A stretch of DNA of 33,525 nucleotides from Treponema sp. (GCA_017934745.1 JAGBIY010000052.1:1-33525); one strand, 5' to 3'; positions 1 through 9,416 are shown, counted from the stretch's first letter. Numbers and translations: made by a program. The notes: generated by a model not told the origin, from the sequence alone.

Positions 1-141
1 TAGTTGCAGAAACAAGCTCCCAGCGGGAACCCGCCAACAAAAACGGCAGTACCGCTCCGCGGTGGCTGAGTGTTTTTGTTGACGGAACCCCGCTTCCGCT
101 CGTTTCTGCCATTGCACTGTGAAAACTCGACATTCGACCTA
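1..141 (-). repeat. Left terminal copy of a 141-bp dispersed repeat
   Basis: The first 141 bases are an exact reverse complement of the last 141 (33385-33525); identity stops at base 142. Read on the minus strand it starts taggtcgaatgtcgag, then a long imperfect palindrome whose outer arms are GCAGAAAC/GTTTCTGC and whose inner arms are CAACAAAAAC/GTTTTTGTTG, and runs off the contig. A related short element lies at 1343-1433. No transposase accompanies it. It looks like a MITE/REP-like dispersed repeat at which assembly stopped, rather than the end of a replicon. Confidence 0.9.
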
Positions 142-143
142 AT

Positions 144-154
144 ATTCTAGCACA
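144..154 (-). promoter_or_regulatory. Extended -10 promoter facing into the left terminal repeat
   Basis: On the minus strand the bases read TGTGCTAGAAT, an extended -10 element (TGTGC plus TAGAAT). Two bases separate the hexamer from the repeat, so transcription would start at or just inside it. The same TGTGCTA(T/G)AAT form lies before the RelB-like, Fic and YafQ-module genes in this window. No -35 hexamer at 16-18 bp spacing is evident. Confidence 0.4.
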
Positions 155-187
155 TATCGGAAAACTGTAGAGAGAATCAAAAAAGCG

Positions 188-219
188 TTGACACTTAAAT
201 AGTTTTATATCAAACTATT
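188..219 (+). promoter_or_regulatory. ribD promoter/operator palindrome
   Basis: A TTGACA box (188-193) is followed six bases later by a perfect inverted repeat, AATAGTTT (198-205), six-base spacer TATATC, AAACTATT (212-219). The same arrangement with identical spacing (TTGACA-N6-TAGTTT-N6-AAACTA) occurs before ribBA at 2184-2216. It ends only four bases before the ribD ATG, so a bound repressor would cover the promoter and start. The regulator is unknown. No FMN riboswitch is recognisable in the 223 bases upstream. Confidence 0.6.
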
Positions 220-223
220 TTTC

Positions 224-1339
224 ATGGACGAAAAAGACTTCATGAGAAGAGCCATAGAGCTTGCGAAGCTCGGAAGCGGCTGGACACACCCGAACCCGCT
301 CGTGGGTGCCGTCATCGTGCGCGACGGAAGAATCATCGCGGAAGGCTACCACCACAAGTGCGGAGATTTGCACGCGGAGCGGGACGCGCTCAAGAACGCC
401 GCGTCGAATGGAACCGACGTGAAAGGCGCGACAATCTACGTCACGCTCGAACCGTGCTGCCACACGGGAAGGCAGCCGCCATGCACCCAGGCGATAATCG
501 AATCGGGCATAAAGAAAGTCGTCGTCGGAAGCCGCGACCCGAACCCGCTCGTGAACGGCGGCGGCGTGAAAGTCCTCCGGGATGCCGGAATCGAAGTCGA
601 GCAGGATTTTTTGAGGGAAGAATGCGACAAGCTGAACCCGATTTTCTTCCATTACATCACCCACAAAATGCCATACGTCATCTTGAAATACGCGATGACG
701 GCGGACGGCAGGACGGCGACCGTCACAGGAAAAAGCAAGTGGATTACTGGCGAAGAAGCGCGAAGGAACGTACACAGGACGCGAGCCAGTGTCGCCGCCG
801 TGATGACCGGAATCGGCACGGTGAAGGCCGACGACCCGCTTCTGACATGCCGCTTGGACGACGGAATCGAGCATCATCAGCCGGAGCGCATTGTCATCGA
901 CTCTTATCTTGAAATACCGGAAGAAAGCGCGCTCATCAAGTCGGCAAAAACATCGAAGGTCACTGTCATTTACGGATATTTCAACCCACACACGAGCGAC
1001 AGGCGGGAGTGGCTTTATCATCAGGGAGTTAAAACAGCGGATTCCCGTTTGGACGAAAACGGCAGAATCGACATGAAGAAAGTGTTCGAAAGCCTTGCAG
1101 AATGGGGCATCGACAGCGTACTTGTCGAAAGCGGCGGAGAATTGGCGGCTTCGGTTTTGCCTTTCGCCAACGAAATCCACGCATACATCGCGCCAAAGAT
1201 TTTCGGGGGTGTCTCCGACATCCGTGTTCCGATTCGGGGAGAGGGCGTGGACAGCCCGGACGACGCGGCGCAATTCAGCTTGGACGGCGTGGAAAAATTC
1301 GGAGACGACGTGCTCTTGAAGTACAAGCGGAAAATGTAA
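224..1339 (+). CDS. ribD: Bifunctional riboflavin biosynthesis protein RibD (pyrimidine deaminase/reductase)
   Basis: 371 residues, the usual length for the fused enzyme that performs the second and third steps of riboflavin synthesis in the cytosol: deamination, then NADPH reduction, of the GTP-derived pyrimidine. The N-terminal cytidine-deaminase-like domain (about 1-145) has the zinc/catalytic motifs HAE (50-52) and PCCHTGRQPPC (77-87). The C-terminal reductase domain begins near TADGRTA and contains the late VESGG motif. The start MDEKDFM aligns with E. coli-type RibD. It has no Shine-Dalgarno and lies just beyond the operator palindrome, so the message may be almost leaderless. First gene of the rib cluster; a repeat element separates it from ribE. 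Confidence 0.95.
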   Translation: MDEKDFMRRAIELAKLGSGWTHPNPLVGAVIVRDGRIIAEGYHHKCGDLHAERDALKNAASNGTDVKGATIYVTLEPCCHTGRQPPCTQAIIESGIKKVVVGSRDPNPLVNGGGVKVLRDAGIEVEQDFLREECDKLNPIFFHYITHKMPYVILKYAMTADGRTATVTGKSKWITGEEARRNVHRTRASVAAVMTGIGTVKADDPLLTCRLDDGIEHHQPERIVIDSYLEIPEESALIKSAKTSKVTVIYGYFNPHTSDRREWLYHQGVKTADSRLDENGRIDMKKVFESLAEWGIDSVLVESGGELAASVLPFANEIHAYIAPKIFGGVSDIRVPIRGEGVDSPDDAAQFSLDGVEKFGDDVLLKYKRKM

Positions 1340-1342
1340 TCG

Positions 1343-1433
1343 GTCAAAAGTCGAGTTTTTACAGTGGAATGGCCGAAACGAGCGGAAGCGGGGTTCGGCA
1401 ACTACAGTATGCATAAACTCGACATTCGGCCTA
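1343..1433. repeat. Short relative of the terminal repeat, between ribD and ribE
   Basis: About 91 bp with inverted ends: GTCGAGTTT (1350-1358) pairs with AAACTCGAC (1415-1423). Its left part resembles the terminal repeat (acagtg-aatggc-gaaacgagcggaagcggggttc), and after a much shorter internal hairpin it has GGCAACTA, the same bases at which the window ends. It therefore looks like an internally deleted full element with both ends present. It lies in the 137-bp ribD-ribE gap and contains no gene; it may affect read-through or message stability. Confidence 0.75.
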
Positions 1434-1476
1434 ATCGAAGCACTCGAAGCACTCAAAAAAAGCCAAGGAGAAAAAG

Positions 1477-2169
1477 ATGTTCACGGGAATAGTCGAAGAA
1501 ATCGGAGAAATAGAAGAAATCAGGCGGAACGGAGAATCGCTGGAACTCGTCATAAAATGCTCGTTCGCAAAGGAGCTTTCGATTGGGGAAAGCGTGGCGG
1601 TGAACGGAACCTGCCTCACCGTCACGAAAAAGACGCCATCCACATTCTCGGCCGACGTCACGCCTGAAAGCTTCCGCCGCACTTCCCTCTCGGAACTCCA
1701 AAGCGGAAAGAGCGTCAACCTTGAGCGCGCGATGAAGGCGAACGGCAGGTTCGGCGGCCACATCGTCTCAGGGCACATCGACGGAACGGGAAGAATCAAG
1801 GGCGCGCGCGCGGAAGGCAACGCAGTGAACGCGACGTTCACGGTGGACAAGAAGCTCGGAAAGTACATCATCGAGAAAGGCTCGGTCTGCATCGACGGAA
1901 TATCGCTCACGGTCGCCTCGGTGTCGTACGGCAGGGAGACGGACTTCACGGTGGCGGTCATTCCTCACACATGGGAGAACACGACGCTCTCCAAAAAGCC
2001 ACTCGGCTCGCTCGTCAACATCGAATGCGACATGGTGGGGAAATACATCGAGCACTTCATGCTCTTCAATCAGGAATTCAATCAAGAGAACGAGGCGGAA
2101 CAAGAATCAGCAGAAGCGGACTCAGCGGCACTCGCGGAACTGATGACGAATTTCACGAGTTTTCATTGA
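1477..2169 (+). CDS. ribE: Riboflavin synthase alpha chain
   Basis: 230 residues. It catalyses the last step, dismutation of two 6,7-dimethyl-8-ribityllumazines into riboflavin and the pyrimidine that RibH recycles. The sequence shows the family start MFTGIVEEIG and two homologous lumazine-binding halves. The first contains NGTCLTV and GGHIVSGHIDGTG; the second contains GKYIIEKGSVCIDGISLTV and the end of the fold near VNIECDMVGKY. A Shine-Dalgarno (aaggag) lies nine bases before the ATG. The ~30-residue acidic C-terminal tail (QENEAEQESAEADSAA) is beyond the usual fold. Same strand as ribD, 137 bp downstream, with a repeat element between. Confidence 0.95.
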   Translation: MFTGIVEEIGEIEEIRRNGESLELVIKCSFAKELSIGESVAVNGTCLTVTKKTPSTFSADVTPESFRRTSLSELQSGKSVNLERAMKANGRFGGHIVSGHIDGTGRIKGARAEGNAVNATFTVDKKLGKYIIEKGSVCIDGISLTVASVSYGRETDFTVAVIPHTWENTTLSKKPLGSLVNIECDMVGKYIEHFMLFNQEFNQENEAEQESAEADSAALAELMTNFTSFH

Positions 2170-2183
2170 TGGAAACTCCAGCC

Positions 2184-2216
2184 TTGACACAAAATTAGTT
2201 TTATACAAAACTAATT
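2184..2216 (+). promoter_or_regulatory. ribBA promoter/operator palindrome
   Basis: TTGACA (2184-2189), six bases, then AATTAGTTTT (2193-2202), ATAC, AAAACTAATT (2207-2216), a perfect inverted repeat with 10-bp arms. Its core TAGTTT-N6-AAACTA and its spacing from TTGACA match the ribD site exactly. This suggests one regulator controls two transcripts, ribD-ribE and ribBA-ribH. TATACA (2202-2207) could serve as the -10 hexamer. The ribBA start is about 75 bases downstream. Confidence 0.6.
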
Positions 2217-2290
2217 GTACAAAATCGATTTAGATTGCGGGAAAATCGACTTTCCTGCAAGTTTTGACAATCAAAACAAGGACTTTCAAT

Positions 2291-3493
2291 ATGGAAAAAC
2301 AATTCGACACGATAGAAGAGGCACTCGAAGACCTCAAGAACGGAAAACTCATAATGGTCACTGACGACGAGGACAGGGAAAACGAGGGCGACTTGATTTG
2401 CGCCGCAAGATTCGCGACCCCGGAGAACGTGAACTTCATGGCGGCGAACGCAAAGGGGCTGATTTGCATGCCTGTCAGCAAGGGAATAGCGGACAGGCTC
2501 AACCTTTCACCGATGGTCGCCAACAACACCGACAACCACGAGACAGCGTTCACAGTCTCAATCGACCACATCTCCACGACGACGGGAATCAGCGCGTTCG
2601 ACCGCTCGGCCACGGCCATGCAGCTCGCGAACCCGACATCCACGCCGGAAGAGTTCAGGCGGCCGGGACACATGTTCCCGCTCATCGCGAAGGACGGTGG
2701 CGTGTTCGTCAGGACGGGCCACACGGAGGCGACAGTGGACTTGTGCCGCTTGGCAGGCCTTGAGGAAGCGGGCCTGTGCTGCGAAATCATGAAGGAGGAC
2801 GGACACATGGCGCGCCTCCCGGAACTTTCCAAAATGGCGAAGGAATGGGGCTTGAAGCTCGTGAACATCCAGCAGCTCATCAAATACAGAAAGTCGCACG
2901 AGAAAATCGTGGAGCGCGCGGCGGAGGCGAAACTTCCGACAAAGTACGGCGACTTCCGCCTCTTCGGGTTCTACGACAAAACGACAAAAGCCGAGCACGC
3001 GGCCCTTGTCTTCGGCGACATCACAAAAGAGGAGAGCGTCCTCTGCCGTGTCCACTCGGAATGCTTGACCGGAGACGCATTCGGCTCGCTCAAATGCGAC
3101 TGCGGAGACCAGTTCGAGGCGGCGATGAAGAAAATCGCGGAGAACGGCTCAGGAATCCTCGTCTACCTCAGACAGGAAGGACGTGGAATCGGACTTTTGA
3201 ACAAGATAAAGGCGTACGCCCTGCAGGACAAGGGAATGGACACCGTGGACGCGAACCTTGCCCTCGGACTTCCGGCGGACGCACGCGACTACAACGTGGG
3301 AATCCAGATTCTCAAGGATTTGGGAGTCTCAAAAATCAGGCTCATGACGAACAACCCGGACAAAATCGACCAGATAAACGACAAGGACGCAGGGCTTGAA
3401 ATCACCGAACGTGTTCCGCTCGCAGTCGAAACCCGACCGCAGGACATCGAATATCTTCGCACGAAGAAAATCAGGTTCGGGCACTTTCTGTGA
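2291..3493 (+). CDS. ribBA: Bifunctional DHBP synthase/GTP cyclohydrolase II (RibBA)
   Basis: 400 residues. It supplies both precursors of the pathway: 3,4-dihydroxy-2-butanone-4-phosphate from ribulose-5-phosphate, and the pyrimidine from GTP. The N-terminal RibB domain (about 1-205) has the acidic metal-binding [11 protein letters not shown] and the GHTEATVDL motif. The C-terminal GCH II domain has zinc-binding [19 protein letters not shown] and the catalytic [10 protein letters not shown]. The start is set at 2291 because AAGGA lies eight bases before this ATG; an upstream TTG at 2264 in the same frame has less support. It follows its own operator-like palindrome and is followed by ribH. 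Confidence 0.95.
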   Translation: MEKQFDTIEEALEDLKNGKLIMVTDDEDRENEGDLICAARFATPENVNFMAANAKGLICMPVSKGIADRLNLSPMVANNTDNHETAFTVSIDHISTTTGISAFDRSATAMQLANPTSTPEEFRRPGHMFPLIAKDGGVFVRTGHTEATVDLCRLAGLEEAGLCCEIMKEDGHMARLPELSKMAKEWGLKLVNIQQLIKYRKSHEKIVERAAEAKLPTKYGDFRLFGFYDKTTKAEHAALVFGDITKEESVLCRVHSECLTGDAFGSLKCDCGDQFEAAMKKIAENGSGILVYLRQEGRGIGLLNKIKAYALQDKGMDTVDANLALGLPADARDYNVGIQILKDLGVSKIRLMTNNPDKIDQINDKDAGLEITERVPLAVETRPQDIEYLRTKKIRFGHFL

Positions 3494-3569
3494 TTCAAGG
3501 GCATTTCAAAAAACGGAATTTTCAAGCAGAATTTCCAAAACGAAAACTTTATTTTAAGGAGATACAAAA

Positions 3570-4058
3570 ATGAACATCATCGAAGGAAAACTTACAAACG
3601 CCGAAGGCATGAAAATCGGAATCGTGGCTGCAAGGTTCAACGAATTCATCGTCTCGAAGCTGATTGAGGGAGCGCGCGACGCCCTCCTCCGCCACGACGT
3701 GAAGGACGAGAACATCGACCTCGCGTGGGTTCCAGGCTCGTTCGAGATTCCGGTGGCGTGCAAGCACTTGGCGGAAAGCGGAAAGTACGACGCGATTATC
3801 GCTCTCGGAGCCGTCATCAGGGGCTCAACAAGCCACTACGACTACGTGTGCGCCGAAGTCTCGAAGGGAGTCGCGCAGGTTTCGCTCAACACGGGTCTTC
3901 CAGTGATGTTCGGAATCCTCACGACCGACACAATCCAGCAGGCGATTGAGCGCGCCGGAACGAAGGCCGGCAACAAGGGCTACGACTGCGCGATGGGTGC
4001 AATCGAGATGGTCAACCTCATCAAGAAGGTCGACCAGAAGCTCCTCGAAAAGAAATAA
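3570..4058 (+). CDS. ribH: 6,7-dimethyl-8-ribityllumazine synthase
   Basis: 162 residues, standard for lumazine synthase, which condenses the RibD-derived pyrimidine with the RibB product and usually assembles into pentamers or icosahedral shells. Family hallmarks are AARFNEF near the N-terminus, [34 protein letters not shown] and [15 protein letters not shown] strong Shine-Dalgarno (aaggagatacaaaaATG) sets the start. It is the last gene of the rib cluster and is closed by the hairpin at 4057-4105. Confidence 0.96.
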   Translation: MNIIEGKLTNAEGMKIGIVAARFNEFIVSKLIEGARDALLRHDVKDENIDLAWVPGSFEIPVACKHLAESGKYDAIIALGAVIRGSTSHYDYVCAEVSKGVAQVSLNTGLPVMFGILTTDTIQQAIERAGTKAGNKGYDCAMGAIEMVNLIKKVDQKLLEKK

Positions 4059-4105
4059 AAAAAATGCCGAGTTTCAAAGCAAACGCGAAACTCGGCATTT
4101 TTTTG
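4057..4105. terminator. Bidirectional intrinsic terminator
   Basis: A perfect 12-bp stem, ATGCCGAGTTTC (4064-4075) and GAAACTCGGCAT (4087-4098), with an 11-base loop is flanked by an A-tract on the left and a T-tract on the right. It can terminate ribH on the plus strand and the convergent membrane-protein gene on the minus strand. Confidence 0.9.
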
Positions 4106-4116
4106 TCAAAGGAGAA

Positions 4117-4920
4117 TCACCTCCACGGGAAGATGAAGGAGCTGAGCTTCCTCGGCCCCAGAGTCTCCCGGTCCTCCAAAAGAAGCTCGTCCCAAGGAAC
4201 ATTGTACCTCTTGTCGCGGTCGTTCGTGAAGCCGGGTTCCTTCGATTCCATCTCCTCAAGCCAATCGTATTTCTTCAACCTCAAGCGGAGGGCGTTCGTG
4301 GTCGAAAGCACCAGACCGGAAAATCCCGGAGCGAGCAGGAAAAGGACACACGACAAAGCGAAAAGGAGAACGTTGTAGAAGAAGCAGCCTATCGAGAACC
4401 ACGGATTGTCGAAAAAGATGATGAACGATTTTCTCAGGCACTTCATGAATCCGTTCTGCTCCTGCAGAAAATAAAGTGGGACGAACCACTGCAGCGCCAT
4501 CGCGGAAATGAGCGAGAACCAGCCGAGCACGGCGATTATCAGCAAGCCGAGTTTTCCGCCGAAGCCGAGATAGTAGATGAAGCCAATCCTCAAAAGCAAT
4601 GCCGCCAGGACAAGGAACGCGCCGAACGAAAAAGAGACTTTCCAGACGTATGTGAACGCCCTGAAGAAAGTCCCGAACGATGGGGAATCGAAATTCGACA
4701 TCTTGAGGGCGCACGCCCCCTGCGCGAAATTCACGGTCATCATGACGCCGCCCAAAGCGATGAGGACGAGATTCTGCACCCACGGATTGATGTCCGCGGC
4801 AATCTTAAGCGCGAAAACACCGAAGGCGACCACAATTATCGAAAAAACATTCGTCAAAACCAAGAAAAAGAGATTGTCCCAGCCGTCGGCCAGGTTCTTC
4901 TTCAAAAAGAAACCGAACAT
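4117..4920 (-). CDS. Polytopic inner-membrane protein of unknown function
   Basis: 267 residues with about six hydrophobic segments, for example NLFFLVLTNVFSIIVVAFGVFAL, VLIALGGVMMTVNF, FGAFLVLAALLLRIGFIYYL, GLLIIAVLGWFSLISAM and FYNVLLFALSCVLFLLAPGF, and a charged cytosolic C-terminus. The overall plan resembles the YesL/DUF624-like membrane proteins, but I do not recognise a definite family. The start is the ATG preceded by TAGGAG six bases upstream. It lies 30 bp downstream of fhs on the same strand and is probably co-transcribed with it. The long open frame on the opposite strand is a shadow. Confidence 0.8.
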   Translation of the reverse strand: MFGFFLKKNLADGWDNLFFLVLTNVFSIIVVAFGVFALKIAADINPWVQNLVLIALGGVMMTVNFAQGACALKMSNFDSPSFGTFFRAFTYVWKVSFSFGAFLVLAALLLRIGFIYYLGFGGKLGLLIIAVLGWFSLISAMALQWFVPLYFLQEQNGFMKCLRKSFIIFFDNPWFSIGCFFYNVLLFALSCVLFLLAPGFSGLVLSTTNALRLRLKKYDWLEEMESKEPGFTNDRDKRYNVPWDELLLEDRETLGPRKLSSFIFPWR

Positions 4921-4950
4921 CAAAAACTCCTAAAAAAAATCGAATGGAAA

Positions 4951-6633
4951 TCAGAACAAGCCGGAAATCAAGCCGTCGTCATCGACATCGATGTTCATCG
5001 CGGCTGGAAGTTTTGGAAGTCCCGGCATGGTCATGATTTCGCCGGCCAAAGCGACGACGAAGCCCGCTCCGGAATAGAGCTGCACGTCGCGGACAGGGAA
5101 GATGAAATCCTTGGGCGCGCCCATGAGTTTCGGGTCGTGGCTTATGGAATTCTGCGTCTTTGCGATGCAGACCGGAAGCTCCTTGTAGCCCATCTCCTCG
5201 TACTCCCGAAGCTTCTTGAGCACGCTCGGAGCGAATTCCACGTCCTTCGCGCGGTAAATCTGGCGGGCAATCGTCCTGATTTTGTCGGCGAGGGAAGCCG
5301 AAGACTCGTAGAGATAACGGAAATCCGCGCCGCCCTTGTCGGCGGTTTCGGAAACGACCTCGGCAAGCTCCTTCATGCCGTCTCCGCCCTTTCCCCAGCC
5401 CTCGCAGAGGACAGCCTTCGCGCCCTTGGTCTCGCAGAGTTTCTTGAGCATTTCGATTTCCTCGTCCGTGTCGGTCACGAACTTGTTGATTGCGACCACG
5501 GAAGGGACTCCGAATTTCGCAATGTTCTCAAGGTGGACGGCCAGGTTCTCGAACCCCTTCTGCAGCGCCGCCACGCTCGGAGTCGCCAAATCTGCCTTGG
5601 CCATTCCGCCGTGCATCTTTATGGCGCGCACTGTCGCGACTATCACGACGACATCGGGAGATATTCCGGCCACGCGGCACTTTATGTCCATGAATTTCTC
5701 CGCGCCCAAGTCGGCCGCGAACCCGGCCTCGGTCACGACATAGTCGCCGGTCGCGAGCGCGCACATCGTGGCGTTTATGGAGTTCGTCCCCTGCGCGATG
5801 TTCGCGAAAGGCCCACCATGCACGAAAACGGGATTCTTCTCCAAAGTCTGCACCAAGTTCGGTTTTATCGCGTCCTTCAAGAGGGCGGCAATCGCCCCCG
5901 TGCACTTGAACTCGCCGAATTTCAGCGGACGCTTGTCGTAGGTCTGCGCGACGGTTATGTTCGAAATTCTCTTCTTCAAATCAGAAATCGAAGTCGAAAG
6001 GCAGACAATCGCCATTAGCTCGGACGCCACGGAAATGCAGAAGTGGTCCTCGCGCGGCACTCCGTCGGTCCGTCCGCCGAGACCAATCGTTATGTTTCGG
6101 AGAGCGCGGTCGTTCAAGTCCACCACCCTCTTCCATGTTATCGTTCTCGGGTCTATTCTCAGGGCGTTCGTCTGGTGTATGTGGTTGTCGATTATCGCCG
6201 AAATCAAGTTGTTCGCGACGGAAATGGCGTGTATGTCGCCTGTGAAATGGAGGTTGATATCCTCCATCGGGACAATCTGGGCGTATCCGCCGCCGCAGGC
6301 TCCTCCCTTCACGCCGAAGCACGGTCCAAGGGAAGGCTCGCGGAGCGCGATGACAGTCTTCTTGCCGATTTTGTTCAGCCCGTCGCCCAAGCCGATGGAG
6401 ACAGTGGACTTTCCTTCGCCGGCAGGAGTCGGGGTCACGGCCGTCGTCAGGATGAGCTTGCCGCGTTTCTTCGGGTCGCCCGCCTTCTCCTGCAGGGCGC
6501 GCAGCTCCCTCATCGTAATCTTCGCCTTGTATTTTCCGTAAAGCTCCAAATCGTCTTCGCCAATGCCGATTTTCGAAGCCACGTCCACAATCGGAACCAT
6601 CACGTTCTTCTGGGCAATCTCTATGTCTGTCAT
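4951..6633 (-). CDS. fhs: Formate--tetrahydrofolate ligase
   Basis: 560 residues, full length for the ATP-dependent enzyme making 10-formyl-THF from formate, the entry of one-carbon units into folate metabolism. The nucleotide-binding loop TPTPAGEGKST is near residues 67-77. Also visible are GLGDGLN, ALREPSLGPCFGVKGGA, the DIHAISVANNL region, FVHGGPFANIAQG and a C-terminal TMPGLPKLPAA. A Shine-Dalgarno (AGAGGTG) precedes the ATG. It is transcribed leftward, with the membrane-protein gene immediately downstream, and diverges from the chemotaxis receptor across 140 bp. Confidence 0.96.
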   Translation of the reverse strand: MTDIEIAQKNVMVPIVDVASKIGIGEDDLELYGKYKAKITMRELRALQEKAGDPKKRGKLILTTAVTPTPAGEGKSTVSIGLGDGLNKIGKKTVIALREPSLGPCFGVKGGACGGGYAQIVPMEDINLHFTGDIHAISVANNLISAIIDNHIHQTNALRIDPRTITWKRVVDLNDRALRNITIGLGGRTDGVPREDHFCISVASELMAIVCLSTSISDLKKRISNITVAQTYDKRPLKFGEFKCTGAIAALLKDAIKPNLVQTLEKNPVFVHGGPFANIAQGTNSINATMCALATGDYVVTEAGFAADLGAEKFMDIKCRVAGISPDVVVIVATVRAIKMHGGMAKADLATPSVAALQKGFENLAVHLENIAKFGVPSVVAINKFVTDTDEEIEMLKKLCETKGAKAVLCEGWGKGGDGMKELAEVVSETADKGGADFRYLYESSASLADKIRTIARQIYRAKDVEFAPSVLKKLREYEEMGYKELPVCIAKTQNSISHDPKLMGAPKDFIFPVRDVQLYSGAGFVVALAGEIMTMPGLPKLPAAMNIDVDDDGLISGLF

Positions 6634-6773
6634 TCCGCACCTCTGATGAAGTAAATAATATGGGATAAAAAAGTTTGACTAATTTTATCAAAAAACCGAC
6701 GGATAGTTTGTGATTTTTTCCGTTATTTAATAAAATCGTTACAATACAATTTTGCATTTTTGCGGAGACTTTT

Positions 6774-8903
6774 ATGAAAAAAGCAGATAAAGAGAAAAAA
6801 CTTGCGTTCTCAATCGCTTGGAAAGTGATTGCCGGAATAATAGTGTTTCTGTCGGTGTCGTCCATCATCACTGTAAGGATGACTTCAAAAAGCGTGCTGG
6901 AAACGTTCGAAAGCGACACGGCCGAGCTTACGAAAGAGACAGCCTACGCCATCAACTGCAAAAATTCCATGTACATTCAGCAGCTCCGAGCGTTCGCCAG
7001 CCTGAACGAAATTGGACTCACGTCGCACGATCCGATAGAGCTTCAGCAGATGCTCATGTCGTTCGTGGGCAACAGAAGCAAGAACTTCGCAAAATTCGGC
7101 TACGCCGACTACGACTCCGGTCTCTGCTACTACGACGACGGAACGGTCTCGTCGGTCGCTGACCAGAAATGGTTCATAGAGATGAAGACGAAGAATCTCG
7201 GACAGCTCTACGGAGAGCCTTTCGGAACGAGTTTCGAGGACGCGCTCATACCTTACTGCAAGACATCGCTCGTCAAGAGGCCGGGAACCGACAAATACTA
7301 CGGAACTTTCGTCGGATTCGCGCCCATTTCGGGAATCCAGGGAGGAATCACGAACATAAAGGGAAACGACGTGGCAAGCCCGAAAGGTTTCGCCGTCATA
7401 GTCGATTCAAGCGGATACTACATAGCAGGTCCCGCGACCGAGGCAATCATGAAATTCCCATGCTGGTCGCTTGAGTCCTCGAAATTCACGGACGAAGCAA
7501 TCGAGTACATAAAATCGAAGGAAAAGAAGGACATCCTCAAGTCCGTGCTCTACACAGACGGAAAAAGGCAAGAGATTTTCATGAAGAAAGTCGCCAGCAC
7601 CACATGGACGGTCATCGTCATAGTCCCGACAAAGACGGTGAACGCCACGCAGATGAACCTCGCGTCGATGATGGGAATGACGATTCTCGCTACGGCGGTC
7701 CTCATGTCCATCCTCGTCATCTTCCTCTTGATTTCAGCCCTTAAGCCGCTCAAATTCCTGAGCAGGAACCTCAAGGAAATCTCGACGGGGAACGCCGATT
7801 TGACCAAGAGGCTTCCAGAGATAAAGAACAGGGACGAAATCGGGCAAATCACACACAACTTCAACAAATTCCTCGCAAAGCTGCAGGAGCTTCTCGGAGA
7901 CATCTCGCACTCTCGCGACGACATGATAGCTGCGAACAACGAAGTCTCCCACAGCCTTTCCGCCACGCACTCGACAGTGCAGGACTTGGACAGCTCCGTG
8001 TCAATCACGGAAGCGCAGATGGACAGCCAGATGCACTCCGTCAGCACGACGCAGCAGGTCATCTCGGAGATTTCCGAGAAAGTGCAGAACCTCGACACAC
8101 TCCTCACGACGCAGAACAACGCCGTTGAAGAGGCGAGTTCAGCGGTCGAGGAGATGATTGGAAACATAAAGAGCGTCACGAAGTCCAGCGAGAACATGAG
8201 CGCGACGTTCACGAACCTCAAGGACTTGTCGAAGAAGGGAATGGCGGCCGAGAAGGAAATCAGGGACATCGTGGAAGTAATGTCGGACAGGTCGAAGGAC
8301 TTGGACGTGGCGAACAAGACAATCGCCAACATAGCTAGCGAGACGAACCTTCTTGCCATGAACGCCGCAATCGAAGCGGCCCACGCTGGCGATGCAGGAC
8401 GCGGATTCGCTGTCGTTTCCGACGAAATCAGGAATTTGGCAGAATCAAGCTCGGTGCAGTCGAAGGAAATCAAGGCGAAAATCTCCGAAATCCAGTCCCT
8501 CATCGAAAAAATCGTGCAGGCGGCCGTGGAAGCCGACAAAATCTACACGACGACGAACACGGAAATGGAGAACACCTCCCAGATTGTCATGACAATCACA
8601 AACGCCATGACAGAGCAGAGCGTCGGTTCCCAGCAGATAATCGACGTCTTGAAGGACATGAAGGAGACGACGTTCGGAGTCCGCGAGGCCGGCGAGAAGA
8701 TGCAGCAGAGCCAAGTGCAGCTCAAAAGCCTCACAGACTCGCTCAACGACTCTACTGCGAAGATGCAGGAGGCTGTCTCAAGGACGGCGGATTCAGCCTC
8801 GAACGTCTCCGAAATCGAAAGGGAACTTCTCGAATCTTCGGGAAAGGTCAACAAGTCGATAGAGGCCATCTCCGACAAGATAAACGGCTTCAAGCTCAAG
8901 TAA
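6774..8903 (+). CDS. Methyl-accepting chemotaxis protein (dCache-type receptor)
   Basis: 709 residues. Transmembrane segment 1 (about 14-37) is followed by a ~270-residue extracytoplasmic sensor with dCache features ([39 protein letters not shown]), transmembrane segment 2 near [15 protein letters not shown], a HAMP linker ([24 protein letters not shown]) and a signalling coiled coil with the conserved hairpin tip ([29 protein letters not shown]). It would relay a small-ligand signal to CheA/CheW at the cell pole. The ligand cannot be assigned from sequence. A MarR gene follows 12 bp downstream. Confidence 0.93.
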   Translation: MKKADKEKKLAFSIAWKVIAGIIVFLSVSSIITVRMTSKSVLETFESDTAELTKETAYAINCKNSMYIQQLRAFASLNEIGLTSHDPIELQQMLMSFVGNRSKNFAKFGYADYDSGLCYYDDGTVSSVADQKWFIEMKTKNLGQLYGEPFGTSFEDALIPYCKTSLVKRPGTDKYYGTFVGFAPISGIQGGITNIKGNDVASPKGFAVIVDSSGYYIAGPATEAIMKFPCWSLESSKFTDEAIEYIKSKEKKDILKSVLYTDGKRQEIFMKKVASTTWTVIVIVPTKTVNATQMNLASMMGMTILATAVLMSILVIFLLISALKPLKFLSRNLKEISTGNADLTKRLPEIKNRDEIGQITHNFNKFLAKLQELLGDISHSRDDMIAANNEVSHSLSATHSTVQDLDSSVSITEAQMDSQMHSVSTTQQVISEISEKVQNLDTLLTTQNNAVEEASSAVEEMIGNIKSVTKSSENMSATFTNLKDLSKKGMAAEKEIRDIVEVMSDRSKDLDVANKTIANIASETNLLAMNAAIEAAHAGDAGRGFAVVSDEIRNLAESSSVQSKEIKAKISEIQSLIEKIVQAAVEADKIYTTTNTEMENTSQIVMTITNAMTEQSVGSQQIIDVLKDMKETTFGVREAGEKMQQSQVQLKSLTDSLNDSTAKMQEAVSRTADSASNVSEIERELLESSGKVNKSIEAISDKINGFKLK

Positions 8904-8915
8904 AGAACGAAGCCA

Positions 8916-9344
8916 ATGAAGCACAGCACGTCGTCGGTACTTTCGCTCATATCAAAAATCCACTCGCGCTCGCAGGATTTCCTCCAGAAAAAAATGCGCG
9001 AGTCTGGACTGCCGGAATTGGTCTCTTCCCACGGATTCATACTCTACACGCTCTCCCAGACGGAACGCATGACGCTGGGGGAACTGACGGCAGAGATAAA
9101 CCGCGACAAATCGACGACGACCGCTTTGGTGAAAAAGCTTGAAAACCTTGGCCTCGTCCAGTCGAAGAGATGCCCGCTCGACAGCCGAAAAAAGTACATA
9201 TCATTGACAGAAAACGGAAAGGAATACAACAAGACCACGAAAACGCTTTCGACGGAGCTGATAGAGACCGCATACAAGGGTTTCAGCGAAGACGAGAAGG
9301 AATCGCTCCTGCAGCTGCTGGAAAAGCTCTCCGAAAACCTGTAA
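8916..9344 (+). CDS. MarR-family winged-helix transcriptional regulator
   Basis: 142 residues, the normal MarR length. The winged helix is clear: LTLGELTAEI-like helix (MTLGELTAEINRDKS), recognition helix TTTALVKKLENLGLVQ and wing CPLDSRKKYISLTENGKE, flanked by long dimerisation helices. It sits 12 bp behind the chemotaxis receptor and may be co-expressed. Its target and ligand are unknown. It is the only MarR in the window and so one candidate for binding the rib palindromes, though nothing in the sequence links them. Confidence 0.88.
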   Translation: MKHSTSSVLSLISKIHSRSQDFLQKKMRESGLPELVSSHGFILYTLSQTERMTLGELTAEINRDKSTTTALVKKLENLGLVQSKRCPLDSRKKYISLTENGKEYNKTTKTLSTELIETAYKGFSEDEKESLLQLLEKLSENL

Positions 9345-9416
9345 CCGCAGCTTGCAAAGAACTGGCTGTATAAGGCATTGCTAGTTGGCAAGACTTAGGT
9401 GGGGATTCTGTACTCG

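Noticed and set aside
1..223. FMN riboswitch before ribD
   Set aside because: The conserved RFN-element blocks are not recognisable. The region is filled by the repeat and the palindromic promoter.
215..1456. 413-codon open frame on the minus strand
   Set aside because: Antisense shadow of ribD; its two ends are translations of the dispersed repeat.
3946..6018. 690-codon open frame on the plus strand
   Set aside because: It runs antisense to the membrane-protein gene and fhs, both with clear homology or Shine-Dalgarno support. The frame is open only because of codon bias and its product is Arg/Glu/His-rich without a family.
6634..6773. THF riboswitch before fhs
   Set aside because: No matching conserved blocks in the 140-bp divergent region; it is AT-rich and holds only weak promoter-like hexamers.
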